Shown here piece by piece: positions 54,555 through 63,458 of a DNA stretch of 64,000 nt; within the stretch, counting starts at the first letter, position 1, and each line of letters opens with the position of its first letter. The stretch is from Mucilaginibacter sp. (GTDB taxonomy: Bacteria; Bacteroidota; Bacteroidia; Sphingobacteriales; Sphingobacteriaceae). The notes beneath the pieces are model-generated. The model did no database searches, was not told where the DNA came from, and worked only from the letters and a program-made list of their open reading frames with translations. The stretch spans positions 62,001-126,000 of the forward strand of contig JAUCSE010000031.1 of NCBI GenBank assembly GCA_030445275.1, written 5' to 3'. The position numbers were made by a program, and so were the translations under genes.

Positions 54555-57401
54555 TTATTTTATCCCCATTTCTTTTTTCAGAAACTGGCCGGTAAAGCTA
54601 TTTTTTACCTTACACAAACCCTCTGGCGTACCGGAGAACAGGATATTACCACCACCGGACCCACCTTCGGGGCCCAGATCAATTACATGATCAACCACTT
54701 TTATTACATCAAGGTTATGTTCAATAACCAAAACGGTATTTCCCTTGTCAACCAGTTGATACAAAACACCTAACAATACATTGATATCTTCAAAATGCAA
54801 GCCGGTTGTAGGTTCATCCAGTATATAAAAAGTGTTGCCGGTATCTTTTTTGGATAGTTCGGTCGCGAGTTTAACCCGCTGTGCCTCGCCACCTGATAAG
54901 GTAGTTGATGCCTGGCCTAATGTGATATAGCCTAAACCAACATCAAACAATGTTTTTACTTTACGATAAATGGATGGAATATGTTCAAAAAATGGCGTGG
55001 CATCCTCAATACTCATATCCAGCACATCGCTGATGGATTTACCCCGGTAGCGTACTTCCAGCGTTTCGCGGTTGTAGCGCCTGCCACCGCACTCTTCGCA
55101 AGGCACCTGCACATCGGGTAAAAAGTTCATTTCAATCACCTTCATACCAGCACCCTGGCAGGTTTCGCACCGGCCACCTTTTACGTTGAACGAAAAACGA
55201 CCGGGTTTGTACCCTCTGATCCTCGATTCGGGCAATGCCACATACAGGTTACGGATATCAGAGAACACTCCGGTATAAGTAGCCGGGTTTGAGCGTGGTG
55301 TACGGCCGATAGGTGTTTGATCTATCTCGATAACCTTATCAATATTCTCCAGGCCTTCAATTTTTTCATAAGGCAGGGGATGCTTTTTGGCCCTGAAAAA
55401 ATGATGGTTTAATATAGGATACAGTGTTTCTGTTATTAAGCTTGATTTACCACTGCCTGATACACCGGTAATACCAATCAGTTTACCCAGCGGGAAATCA
55501 ACAGATACTTTTTTCAGATTATGGCCGGTGGCTTTTTTAAGGCTCAATATTTTGCCATTACCTTCTCTTCTTTTTTCTGGGATGGCGATGGAGCGTTCAC
55601 CATTAATATAGGAGGTAGTTAAGGTATGTTCCTTCATCAATTGTGCCGGGGTACCCTGGGCTACTATTTGTCCGCCATGTACACCGGCCGCCGGGCCCAT
55701 ATCAATCACATGATCTGCTTCCAGAATCATGTCCTTATCATGCTCTACTACCAGTACGGTATTGCCCAGATCGCGCAGATTTTTCAGGGCGTTTATTAAG
55801 CGTTCATTATCACGCTGATGCAGACCGATGCTTGGCTCATCCAGAATGTACATTACGTTCATTAACTGCGAACCTATTTGTGTGGCCAGCCTGATACGCT
55901 GTGCCTCGCCGCCCGAAAGGGTTTTGGCGGTACGGTCGAGCGTTAAATAGCTCAACCCTACATCCAGCAGGAATACGATACGTGCCCGAATCTCTTTTAA
56001 TATCTCTTTGGCAATAACATTCTGGCGCTCGGTAAGCCTGTCTTCCAGATTGGTAAACCACTCCTGCAGGGTATGGATATCCATACAGGCCAGCTCAAAT
56101 ATGTTTTTATTATCAACTTTAAAATGAAGTGATTCTTTTTTCAGGCGTGCGCCATCGCAGGTAGGGCAGGTTTTAAGTACACGATAGTTTTCCATATCGT
56201 CCATACCTTCATCGCCGCGACGCTCCTGCTGCTCTTCGAGCATACGGATAATACCATCAAATGTGATCTGATAGCTTTGTACATTCCACTTGTTATATTC
56301 CACAGCTACGGTGATCATATCCGGCGAACCATTCAATATGATATCCAGCTGCTCGCGGGTCAGTTTTTCGATCGGGGTTGATAGCGAGAACTCGTATTTT
56401 TTGGCCAACGATTTCAACACTTGAAAAATCCAGGTTTCGCGGTATTCGCCAATAGGAGCCAAACCTCCGTTAAGGATACTTAGTTTTGGATTAGGAATAA
56501 CCGAGGCTTCATCAACCTCAAAAATATAGCCCAGGCCGTTACATTTTTCGCAGGCACCGTATGGTGAGTTGAAAGAGAAGGTATTTGGCTGTGGCTCATC
56601 ATAGGATATACCTGATACCGGATCCATCAGGTATTTACTGTAATAGGCTACATTATTATCCTTATCACCAACACGGATAATACCTTTTGCAATTTTCAGG
56701 GCCGCTTGTACAGATGTGTATAAACGCTTGCTGTCCTTGTCGCTCACCACCAGGCGATCAACCACAATATCAATATCGTGTATCTTGTAGCGATCAACTT
56801 GCATTTTGGGCTCTACATCGGCCATGGCACCATCAATCCAAACTTTCAGATAGCCTTGCTTGCGTATAGATTCAAAAAGTTCGCGATAATGGCCTTTACG
56901 GGCCTTTACCACCGGAGCCAGAATATTAACCGGCTGCCCGTCAAACTTCTCGGTAATGGTTTTCAGGATCTGATCTTCAGACATGCGTTCCATCCTTTCA
57001 CCTGTAGTATAGGAGTAAGCTTCGCCGGTACGGGCAAAAAGCAAACGCATAAAATCATAGATCTCGGTAATAGTACCCACGGTTGACCGTGGATTTTTGC
57101 TGGTGGTTTTTTGCTCAATAGCAATAACCGGGCTTAAACCTGATACCTTATCCACATCGGGCCGCTCCATGCCGCCCATGAACTGGCGTGAGTAGGCTGA
57201 AAATGTTTCCATATAACGGCGCTGCCCTTCGGCATAAATGGTATCAAAAGCCAATGATGATTTTCCGCTGCCACTTAGGCCGGTAATAACCACCAGCTGA
57301 TTGCGCGGAAAAGAAACGTCAATATTTTTTAAGTTATGTACCCGGGCTCCGTAAACTTCAACTTCGCTTTGTTCGCCCAGGTCAACAGGTAATTCATTCA
57401 T
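54555..57401 (-). CDS. uvrA: excinuclease ABC subunit A
   Basis: A 948-residue nucleotide-excision-repair ATPase with two ABC modules. The first Walker A is GLSGSGKSS at 41-49; the signature LSGGEAQRIRLA occurs in module 1 and LSGGEAQRVKLA in module 2. The C-terminal zinc module CETCQGAGMKV to CEECGGRR is intact. The short N-terminal zinc module, usually CPxCG after FAR, is replaced by YSYTTGERMERMSED, so it lacks those ligands; I believe other Bacteroidota UvrA proteins share this. The TATATTTG at 57437-57444 is a likely -7 element. It is downstream of the lytic transglycosylase terminator. Confidence 0.97.
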   Translation of the reverse strand: MNELPVDLGEQSEVEVYGARVHNLKNIDVSFPRNQLVVITGLSGSGKSSLAFDTIYAEGQRRYMETFSAYSRQFMGGMERPDVDKVSGLSPVIAIEQKTTSKNPRSTVGTITEIYDFMRLLFARTGEAYSYTTGERMERMSEDQILKTITEKFDGQPVNILAPVVKARKGHYRELFESIRKQGYLKVWIDGAMADVEPKMQVDRYKIHDIDIVVDRLVVSDKDSKRLYTSVQAALKIAKGIIRVGDKDNNVAYYSKYLMDPVSGISYDEPQPNTFSFNSPYGACEKCNGLGYIFEVDEASVIPNPKLSILNGGLAPIGEYRETWIFQVLKSLAKKYEFSLSTPIEKLTREQLDIILNGSPDMITVAVEYNKWNVQSYQITFDGIIRMLEEQQERRGDEGMDDMENYRVLKTCPTCDGARLKKESLHFKVDNKNIFELACMDIHTLQEWFTNLEDRLTERQNVIAKEILKEIRARIVFLLDVGLSYLTLDRTAKTLSGGEAQRIRLATQIGSQLMNVMYILDEPSIGLHQRDNERLINALKNLRDLGNTVLVVEHDKDMILEADHVIDMGPAAGVHGGQIVAQGTPAQLMKEHTLTTSYINGERSIAIPEKRREGNGKILSLKKATGHNLKKVSVDFPLGKLIGITGVSGSGKSSLITETLYPILNHHFFRAKKHPLPYEKIEGLENIDKVIEIDQTPIGRTPRSNPATYTGVFSDIRNLYVALPESRIRGYKPGRFSFNVKGGRCETCQGAGMKVIEMNFLPDVQVPCEECGGRRYNRETLEVRYRGKSISDVLDMSIEDATPFFEHIPSIYRKVKTLFDVGLGYITLGQASTTLSGGEAQRVKLATELSKKDTGNTFYILDEPTTGLHFEDINVLLGVLYQLVDKGNTVLVIEHNLDVIKVVDHVIDLGPEGGSGGGNILFSGTPEGLCKVKNSFTGQFLKKEMGIK

Positions 57402-57436
57402 ATTTTATGCGGATACCGGTTTGCTAAAATTTTGTG

Positions 57437-57444
57437 CAAATATA
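57437..57444 (-). promoter_or_regulatory. possible -7 element of uvrA (TATATTTG)
   Basis: An exact TAnnTTTG match on the minus strand, 35 bases before the uvrA start. No clear -33 TTG is found at normal spacing, because the terminator stem at 57451-57482 occupies that position. Confidence 0.35.
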
Positions 57445-57450
57445 AACAAA

Positions 57451-57482
57451 AAAGCCGACCTTCCATCCAGGAAAGTCGGCTT
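57451..57482 (-). terminator. terminator of the lytic transglycosylase gene
   Basis: AAAGCCGAC and GTCGGCTT pair with an inner TTCC/GGAA extension. On the minus strand it is followed by TTTTTTTG. It lies about 50 bases past the stop of the 57535-58329 gene and separates it from uvrA. Confidence 0.85.
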
Positions 57483-57534
57483 CGGGGTGCTCCGTAATGT
57501 AATCTTTAACTAATTATGACACTGAATATCAATA

Positions 57535-58329
57535 TCAATTAAAGTTCAGCAACGGCGAAGGTTGGGTAAAAGCATAATACTTATTATACTCATTATTATA
57601 CCCATACTTTTTAGGTTGCTGGATAATTGCCTTCATAGCAATAAGCTTATAAACATATGAACCGGTTTCGCGGTTCAGGCTCATGCGGAAGTAATTATCT
57701 TCATTTTGTTTGTTAATAGCTCTTTCAAGCTTAACAGAACCGTTGTTATACGCGGCTGCAGCTAATGTCCAGCTATTAAATTCACCGTATAGTTCTTTGA
57801 TATACTTGCAGGCGGCAATGGTTGACTTACGCAAATTCTTACGCTCATCAACGCCATGACCTACCTTTAGTCCATAAGTACGCGCAGTACCGGGCATAAA
57901 CTGCCACAGGCCTGATGCTCCTTTTGGTGAGGTACCTTCGCAAAGGCCCGATTCAACCAGCGGGATATACTTAAAATCATCGGGAATACCATAAAGCCTT
58001 AAAAGCGGTTCAATAATAGGGAACCATTTCTCGGCTTTGCGATGCAGCACGTTTGATTGAACGGTTTTGAAATTATGCTGTTTAAGCGAAATTTTCAGTT
58101 TCCGTGTAACCCGGGCATCATTAACCGGTAAAGCTTCGTTTGCAAAATTGTATGCATTTGCATTGCTTTTTATAAAAATAAATTTCGAGGTCCGATGGCT
58201 TAAATCTCCAGTATCAGCAACCTTTTCAGTGATGGTTGTGCTGAAAATATTAAGCTTTGAAATGAGAACCAGCACCAGCATTACGGAGCACGTAAGTAAG
58301 TGTTTTTTGATCATTTCTTTTTTTATCAT
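57535..58329 (-). CDS. lytic transglycosylase (SLT domain)
   Basis: A 264-residue peptidoglycan-cleaving enzyme with an N-terminal signal or membrane helix (HLLTCSVMLVLVLIS). The catalytic Glu is E126 in LVESGLCEGTSPKGASGLWQFM; the AAAAYNNG motif and KLIAMKAIIQ are the standard SLT elements. The family cleaves the glycan strand with formation of anhydromuramic acid. Met6 (58314) is an alternative start. The promoter TTTG-N20-TACCTTTG is found 28 bases upstream. It is a single gene ending in its own terminator. Confidence 0.93.
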   Translation of the reverse strand: MIKKEMIKKHLLTCSVMLVLVLISKLNIFSTTITEKVADTGDLSHRTSKFIFIKSNANAYNFANEALPVNDARVTRKLKISLKQHNFKTVQSNVLHRKAEKWFPIIEPLLRLYGIPDDFKYIPLVESGLCEGTSPKGASGLWQFMPGTARTYGLKVGHGVDERKNLRKSTIAACKYIKELYGEFNSWTLAAAAYNNGSVKLERAINKQNEDNYFRMSLNRETGSYVYKLIAMKAIIQQPKKYGYNNEYNKYYAFTQPSPLLNFN

Positions 58330-58356
58330 TAACTATACATTTGTTTAAATGTAGCG

Positions 58357-58388
58357 CAAAGGTAGCTTATATAGATCACATAATCAAA
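58357..58388 (-). promoter_or_regulatory. housekeeping promoter of the lytic transglycosylase gene
   Basis: On the minus strand the sequence reads TTTG, a 20-base spacer, then TACCTTTG, an exact fit to the Bacteroidota TTG / TAnnTTTG promoter. The start codon is 28 bases downstream of the -7 box. Confidence 0.7.
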
Positions 58389-58492
58389 TACTTAGCTTTT
58401 TACTAACTTTTTTAGTTCCGGTTTTTGGTCTAAAAACGGGCTTTAAAACTGTTTAAACACAGTTTTTGAACCGCTTAAATTTTTTAATTTTT

Positions 58493-58525
58493 TTGATTAA
58501 AAATTGCCAAAAAAGCGTATCTTTG
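58493..58525 (+). promoter_or_regulatory. housekeeping promoter of the pseudouridine synthase gene
   Basis: TTG at 58493-58495, 22-base spacer, TATCTTTG at 58518-58525, matching the Bacteroidota TTG / TAnnTTTG pattern. The start codon is 34 bases beyond. It is divergent from the transglycosylase promoter at 58357-58388. Confidence 0.6.
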
Positions 58526-58559
58526 ACCCTCACGCTGCGAAAGCGCAAAACAAAAAAAT

Positions 58560-60110
58560 ATGGTATTTAAGAGACCAATAGGTAGTCGCGACGACAAGCC
58601 AGGAAGATCATCAGGGAGAAGCTCAAAAGGCGACGATAAACCCAAAAGATCAGCATCAGCCTCCAAAGGCAAAGCCACTCCAAACGGAGAGAAAAAGAAA
58701 TTCACCAAGCCAGAACCAAAACCTTACCAAAGCAACAGGTTTAGCGACGACAAACCTAAAAGCAGTTTTAGGGACGGATCATCATCAGGCGATAAAAAAT
58801 CATCATCAAGATCAAAACCTTATTCCGGACGCCCATCAGGCGAAAGCAGTTTCAGAGATGGTGCAGCATCAGGTGATAAAAAATCATTTTCGCCACGCAG
58901 CAAGCCCTACTCGGGCAGGCCAACAAGCGGCAGCGATGATGACAGACCCAAAAGAAGTTTTGGATCAAGCTCAGCAGGTGGCGATAGAAAACCACCTTAC
59001 TCAGGCCGGCCAACATCGGGAGGGGAAGGTGAAAGACCAAAAAGAAGCGTTGGAGCAGGCAGCTCAGCTGGCGAAAAGAAACCTTACTCATCTCCTCGTA
59101 CCAGAACATCATCAAAATTTGAAGACAGACCCAAAAGAAGTTTTGGCGCTGAATCAACCGGCGACCGTAAATTTGATGCCGGTTCAAAATCAAGAGAACG
59201 CTCAACAGATAAAAAATTTGGCGACAGGCCAACCGAAGGTGGATTTAAAAAACGTGAAGGCACTGCTAAGTACAGTGGTGAAAGACCTCCACAACGCAAA
59301 CCCACCTACGATAAAATAACCCGCGACGAAAACGCTCCGGTTAAAACTATGCGTGGTCGTAAAAATCCGGCAGCGCCAAAAACCAAGGATGACGGACTGA
59401 TACGCCTTAACCGTTACATTTCAAATGCTGGCATCTGCTCACGCCGTAAGGCCGATGAGCTTATTATTGCCGGTGTAGTATCGGTAAATGGTGTAGTTGT
59501 TGACGAGTTGGGTGCCAAGATCGATCCGATGAAGGATGAGATCAAATACAATGGCGAAACCCTGCGTCGTGAAAAAATGGTTTATGTATTATTGAACAAA
59601 CCAAAAGATTATATTACCACTACCGAAGACCCACAGGAACGCCGTACGGTAATGCACCTGGTTGAAAAAGCCACTAAAGAACGTATTTACCCTATTGGCC
59701 GTTTAGACAGGAACACCACTGGTTTGCTTTTAATGACTAACGATGGCGACCTGGCCGATAAGCTATCGCATCCTCGAAGCAATATCAGCAAACTATACCA
59801 GGTTGAACTGAGTAAAAGCTTAACCCAGGGCGATTTAAACAAGATCAGTTATGGTGTTGAGCTGGAAGACGGCCTGATAAAACCAGATTCTGTATCATAC
59901 GTGGCCGGTGGTTCAAAAAGAGAAATAGGAATACAAATACACAGCGGTAAAAACCGTGTTGTACGCCGCATATTTGAAAGCCTGGGTTATGAGGTTGTAA
60001 AACTTGACCGGGTGGTTTATGCCAACCTTACCAAAAAGGATCTGCCACGCGGCAGGTGGCGTTATCTGGATGAAAAAGAGATCATTCAATTAAAACATTT
60101 AATAAAATAA
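58560..60110 (+). CDS. S4-domain pseudouridine synthase with long disordered N-terminus
   Basis: A 516-residue protein. The C-terminal 240 residues are a regular RsuA/RluB-type enzyme: an S4 RNA-binding domain at about 280-320 (IRLNRYISNAGICSRRKADELI) and the catalytic Asp in IGRLDRNTTGLLL near 384. The first 270 residues are made almost only of Ser, Lys, Arg, Gly, Pro, Asp and Phe, with repeated SGRPTSG and RPKRSFG segments, so it is a disordered basic extension, presumably RNA-binding. Such tails occur in Bacteroidota rRNA pseudouridine synthases. A terminator follows within 1 base. Confidence 0.93.
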   Translation: MVFKRPIGSRDDKPGRSSGRSSKGDDKPKRSASASKGKATPNGEKKKFTKPEPKPYQSNRFSDDKPKSSFRDGSSSGDKKSSSRSKPYSGRPSGESSFRDGAASGDKKSFSPRSKPYSGRPTSGSDDDRPKRSFGSSSAGGDRKPPYSGRPTSGGEGERPKRSVGAGSSAGEKKPYSSPRTRTSSKFEDRPKRSFGAESTGDRKFDAGSKSRERSTDKKFGDRPTEGGFKKREGTAKYSGERPPQRKPTYDKITRDENAPVKTMRGRKNPAAPKTKDDGLIRLNRYISNAGICSRRKADELIIAGVVSVNGVVVDELGAKIDPMKDEIKYNGETLRREKMVYVLLNKPKDYITTTEDPQERRTVMHLVEKATKERIYPIGRLDRNTTGLLLMTNDGDLADKLSHPRSNISKLYQVELSKSLTQGDLNKISYGVELEDGLIKPDSVSYVAGGSKREIGIQIHSGKNRVVRRIFESLGYEVVKLDRVVYANLTKKDLPRGRWRYLDEKEIIQLKHLIK

Positions 60111-60140
60111 AAAAACGCCCTGATAAACAGGGCGTTTTTT
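60111..60140 (+). terminator. terminator of the pseudouridine synthase gene
   Basis: AAAAACGCCCTG and CAGGGCGTTTTT pair perfectly with a 5-base loop, ending in T6. It starts directly at the stop codon. Confidence 0.92.
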
Positions 60141-60183
60141 GTTGGTTTTATTAACTTGCGCTTTATAACCTATTTGATCCCAC

Positions 60184-61320
60184 ATGAAAAAAATTGTTCT
60201 GATCATCGCGCTGTTATCCCCTTTGTTTACCTATGCGCAAAAAAATAAAAAGAAGGGCCCCTCAACTTATGATCTGGTTATTGGCACCTATACCACGGGC
60301 AAAAGTAAAGGCATAGCTGTTTACCGCTTTTACGCCGAAAGCGGCCGGTTGGCCTACTTAAGCCAGATAGATGGTGTTGTTAACCCATCATTTTTAACGC
60401 TGAGCAAAAACAACAAGTTTATTTATTCGGTAAACGAGTTGCCAAAGGGCGAAGTAAGTTCTTTTTCATTTGAGCCCAAAACAGGCAAAATGGCACTGAT
60501 CAACAAACAACCTTCAGAAGGGGCTGATCCTTGTTATATAGCTGTTGATAAAGCGCAGAAAAATATTTTTGTAGCCAATTACAGCAGTGGCACCGTAGCC
60601 GTAATGCCTTTAGGCAAGAATGGATCAATAGGCAAGGCTACCCAAACCCTGCATGATGACGGACACGGCCCCAATAAAGGCAGACAGGAGTCGGCCCATG
60701 CACACATGTCTGTACTTACACCCGACGAAAAATATTTGTTATATAATGACCTGGGTACTGACAAGGTAAACATCCTTCGTTATCGCGCATCAGGCAAAAC
60801 GCCTCTGACACCCGCCAACCCCGCTTTTGTAAGCGTTACCCCTGGCGACGGGCCAAGGCATATTGATTTTTCGCCTGATAATAAGCATGTGTACCTGATA
60901 ACAGAAATGGGTTCAAACGTTCATGTATTTGATTATGACAATGGAAAACTTACACCAAAGCAAACCATAACCCTACTAGCCGACGGATTTAAAGGCCAAA
61001 CAGCAGGTGCAGCCATACACATATCGCCCGATGGACACTTTCTGTATGCATCAAACCGTTTAGAAACTAATGAAATTATTGTTTATGCTATAAACCAGGA
61101 AACCGGTGCACTTACTTTTGTACAGCGCCAAACATCCTATGGTAAAAATCCACGCGATTTTGCTATCGATCCAACAGGTAAATTCATGGTAGTAGCCAAC
61201 CAGAACAGTGATAGCATATTTGTATTCCGGATTGATAACACTACCGGCAAGCTGTCGCCAACAGGTATTCAGCTGGAAATAGGCAACCCGGTATGTTTAA
61301 AATTTACACCAGCAGAGTGA
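60184..61320 (+). CDS. lactonase family protein (6-phosphogluconolactonase-like)
   Basis: A 378-residue exported protein with a signal peptide (LSPLFTYAQ) and a seven-bladed propeller. Repeats such as VNPSFLTLSKNNKFIYSVNE, DPCYIAVDKAQKNIFVANY and GPRHIDFSPDNKHVYLITE are the Pgl/YbhE lactonase type. The export signal is odd for a pentose-phosphate enzyme, so an outer lactone or sugar-acid may be its target. It is a single gene downstream of a terminator. Confidence 0.9.
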   Translation: MKKIVLIIALLSPLFTYAQKNKKKGPSTYDLVIGTYTTGKSKGIAVYRFYAESGRLAYLSQIDGVVNPSFLTLSKNNKFIYSVNELPKGEVSSFSFEPKTGKMALINKQPSEGADPCYIAVDKAQKNIFVANYSSGTVAVMPLGKNGSIGKATQTLHDDGHGPNKGRQESAHAHMSVLTPDEKYLLYNDLGTDKVNILRYRASGKTPLTPANPAFVSVTPGDGPRHIDFSPDNKHVYLITEMGSNVHVFDYDNGKLTPKQTITLLADGFKGQTAGAAIHISPDGHFLYASNRLETNEIIVYAINQETGALTFVQRQTSYGKNPRDFAIDPTGKFMVVANQNSDSIFVFRIDNTTGKLSPTGIQLEIGNPVCLKFTPAE

Positions 61321-61353
61321 GCTTAAGGCAGAAAGCCAAAAGCTATTGAAATA

Positions 61354-61399
61354 AAAAAGCTCAAAGCATAAGGAATTTTCTTACAGCTTTGAGCTTTTT
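61354..61399. terminator. terminator between lactonase and lipocalin-like genes
   Basis: AAAAAGCTCAAAGC and GCTTTGAGCTTTTT pair perfectly with an 18-base loop. It lies between convergent genes and has T-runs both ways. Confidence 0.85.
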
Positions 61400-61415
61400 G
61401 CTTTAAGCCTTCGGC

Positions 61416-61898
61416 TTAATTAGCTTTTGTGAACGAATAAATAATATATCCGTTTCCACCGCCAATGGCAACAGCTGATTTTAAGGTCATTGTTGAACCA
61501 TCGTTACTGGCTATATCCAAACGGTACCCTTCCTCTACCTGTTTAGCTTTATCACCTTCATAAAGTTTTTTAAACTGAAATTGTGTACCTGTTGAACCGC
61601 CGTTATAAACCGACCAGAATATAGTTTGCGACGTACCGTTTGCTAAAGTATACACACCGTTGCCACTATTGGTTAGTTTCCAGGTACTACCAACAAAGGC
61701 TTCGGGAGGTGCCTGATCAAACACACGCTGTACAGCATTTTGAACTAAACCGTCATAACTTACGTTGTTTAACGTCCATGTACCCACAAATTTACCACGG
61801 GATACAACACCGGAAACCGTGTTTTTAGGGCTTGAACAGGCTGATAAAACAAAAATAAGTGACAGGATTGCGATTGAGGTTTGAAATATTTTTTTCAT
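61416..61898 (-). CDS. lipocalin-like lipoprotein
   Basis: A 160-residue lipoprotein with Cys at 21 (FVLSACSSPKN). The mature part begins GKFVGTWTLNNVSYDG, the GxW motif of lipocalins, and shows an alternating strand pattern to the end (GYIIYSFTKAN). It may bind a small hydrophobic ligand in the outer envelope. No partner gene is seen. A TATATTTG element at 61937-61944 lies 38 bases upstream on the minus strand and is a likely -7 box. Confidence 0.85.
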   Translation of the reverse strand: MKKIFQTSIAILSLIFVLSACSSPKNTVSGVVSRGKFVGTWTLNNVSYDGLVQNAVQRVFDQAPPEAFVGSTWKLTNSGNGVYTLANGTSQTIFWSVYNGGSTGTQFQFKKLYEGDKAKQVEEGYRLDIASNDGSTMTLKSAVAIGGGNGYIIYSFTKAN

Positions 61899-61936
61899 GA
61901 CTGAATTATTTTAAGGGATACGAGCATAAATCCTGC

Positions 61937-61944
61937 CAAATATA
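61937..61944 (-). promoter_or_regulatory. possible -7 element of the lipocalin-like gene (TATATTTG)
   Basis: Exact TAnnTTTG on the minus strand, 38 bases upstream of the start codon. A -33 TTG is not clear; CTG lies about 24 bases further up. Confidence 0.4.
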
Positions 61945-61979
61945 GTTATAGCGTATAGCTTTTATATTCAGTATACATG

Positions 61980-62573
61980 TCAGAATTTATCATTATCAAC
62001 CATGCTTAAGAAGCTGATCAACTGATCCATGGCTTTGGCGCGATGGCTTATCCTGTTTTTTTCGTCAAGACTTATTTCGGCAAAAGTTACGTTATAACCT
62101 TCGGGTTCAAATATGGGGTTGTACCCAAAAGGGTCGTTACCACTGGGGTTGGTACGGATGTTACCCTCAACCGTTCCGTCAAAAAAATACTCTTGTCCGT
62201 TCCACATTAAGGATATCACCGTACGAAAACGGGCTTTTCGGTTAGTTTTGCCGGTTAAATTATGAAGCACTTTTTCAATGTTCGCATCCCGGTTACCATG
62301 TTCACCCGCATATCTTGCGGAATAAACACCCGGCTCGCCATTTAAAGCATCAATTTCCAAACCACTATCGTCACCAAAACAATTCAAATTATATTTCTGG
62401 TAGACGTAATGGCTTTTTATCGATGCATTTTCGCGAAAAGAAGTGCCTGTTTCTTCAATATCATCTGTACAACCAATATCCTCGAGGCTTAATAATTTAA
62501 ACTTATCTTTTATTTTGGCGGCCACTTCTTCCAGCTTGTGCTGGTTGTTTGTTGCAAAAACTAATTGCTGCAT
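61980..62573 (-). CDS. rdgB: non-canonical purine NTP pyrophosphatase (RdgB/HAM1)
   Basis: A 197-residue house-cleaning enzyme that hydrolyses dITP and XTP. Motifs are in order: FATNNQHKLEEV (phosphate-binding), GDDSGLEIDALNGEPGVYSARYAGEH (active site), and SHRAKAMDQL at the C-terminus. Length is usual for the family. It follows the hypothetical protein at 62716 on the same strand, with an inverted repeat in the gap. Confidence 0.97.
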   Translation of the reverse strand: MQQLVFATNNQHKLEEVAAKIKDKFKLLSLEDIGCTDDIEETGTSFRENASIKSHYVYQKYNLNCFGDDSGLEIDALNGEPGVYSARYAGEHGNRDANIEKVLHNLTGKTNRKARFRTVISLMWNGQEYFFDGTVEGNIRTNPSGNDPFGYNPIFEPEGYNVTFAEISLDEKNRISHRAKAMDQLISFLSMVDNDKF

Positions 62574-62608
62574 GTTATTTAGTCTTGTAGATAAAGGATG
62601 ATTAGATG

Positions 62609-62694
62609 AAAGACAAAGGACGAAAAGATAAAGGAAAAGTAAGTACTTGATTTTTCAACCGTAATGGAAAGTTTAATCTTCGTCCTTTGTCTTT
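62609..62694. repeat. 16-base inverted repeat between the HolD-like and rdgB genes
   Basis: Arms AAAGACAAAGGACGAA (62609-62624) and TTCGTCCTTTGTCTTT (62679-62694) are exact inverted copies, separated by 54 bases. It may act as a terminator or mRNA processing site between two genes on the minus strand. No T-run of useful length follows. Confidence 0.6.
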
Positions 62695-62715
62695 TTATCC
62701 TTCCTCGCCCAATCT

Positions 62716-63327
62716 TTAAAGTGATTTCATTTGCTCCCAAAAAGCTTTCTTATTATCAGTGCTATCCATCATTTCATTAAAACCAAAACTATAAAGTGCA
62801 GTATAGCCATTCAATGATTTGGGGATATTCAGCACGAGTGGGGCTATCTCCTGAGGCAAGGCGGGTTGTCCCAATACCAACAACCTTGTTGGTTTAAAAA
62901 AATTGGTGAGCTCTTCAAGCTTTATGGCGTTGTAGGTAGCCATATTTAATATGGCTACATCGTTAATATCAAACTCCTTCCGTTTCAGTATATTTTGCAA
63001 AGCGGTTAAATGCGCATCGGCAATAAACTCCAATTCGGGATAGTGAACCAGTATTAAAAAGCTTTTTAAGTTTTGCCCCAGATAATTAAAATTAACAGGT
63101 TGCGTTTCCATTTCAGGTTTGGGTTCTTCTATTATAGGAGCAGCCGCCTGCGTTTTTATTTCAAGACTGGTTTCTTCTATAATGGGTTGGGATATAGCTC
63201 TTTTTTCATACAGCGCTTTATCCGTACCTAAAAGATAAAGCTCATCCTCTAAAATAAAGCGCAGGGCAACCGGATTTTCAACTTTCACTTTAACAAATTT
63301 TAACCAAAAGTAGTTAAACCGTTTCAC
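62716..63327 (-). CDS. hypothetical protein, possibly a distant DNA polymerase III psi subunit (HolD)
   Basis: A 203-residue cytoplasmic protein. Residues 50-75 are low-complexity (PIIEE repeats). The C-terminal half holds LKSFLILVHYPELEF, HLTALQNILKRKEFDINDVAILN and a last helix KKAFWEQMKSL. Spacing and closing helix recall HolD (psi), whose family ends in a similar ALWQQ segment, but this is judged by eye only. No member of the clamp-loader complex is nearby. The first 13 residues do not look coding; a GTG at 63288 (protein starting VKVENPVALRF) is an alternative start. Confidence 0.6.
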   Translation of the reverse strand: MKRFNYFWLKFVKVKVENPVALRFILEDELYLLGTDKALYEKRAISQPIIEETSLEIKTQAAAPIIEEPKPEMETQPVNFNYLGQNLKSFLILVHYPELEFIADAHLTALQNILKRKEFDINDVAILNMATYNAIKLEELTNFFKPTRLLVLGQPALPQEIAPLVLNIPKSLNGYTALYSFGFNEMMDSTDNKKAFWEQMKSL

Positions 63328-63458
63328 GCTTTATAACCATATTAGCACAATTATAGGTTGTTGTAATTTTTTGTTCAGCCATAATTAATAAATTTTACCG
63401 AAATTCGAAGTTTTTAACGGACTATTGATCCGTATTATTTAGAGTATAAGAGCATTAC

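Noticed and set aside
58858..59319. 153-codon frame in +1 phase over the pseudouridine synthase tail
   Set aside because: It is a shadow produced by the repeats of the low-complexity tail; the real frame continues to the S4 and catalytic domains.
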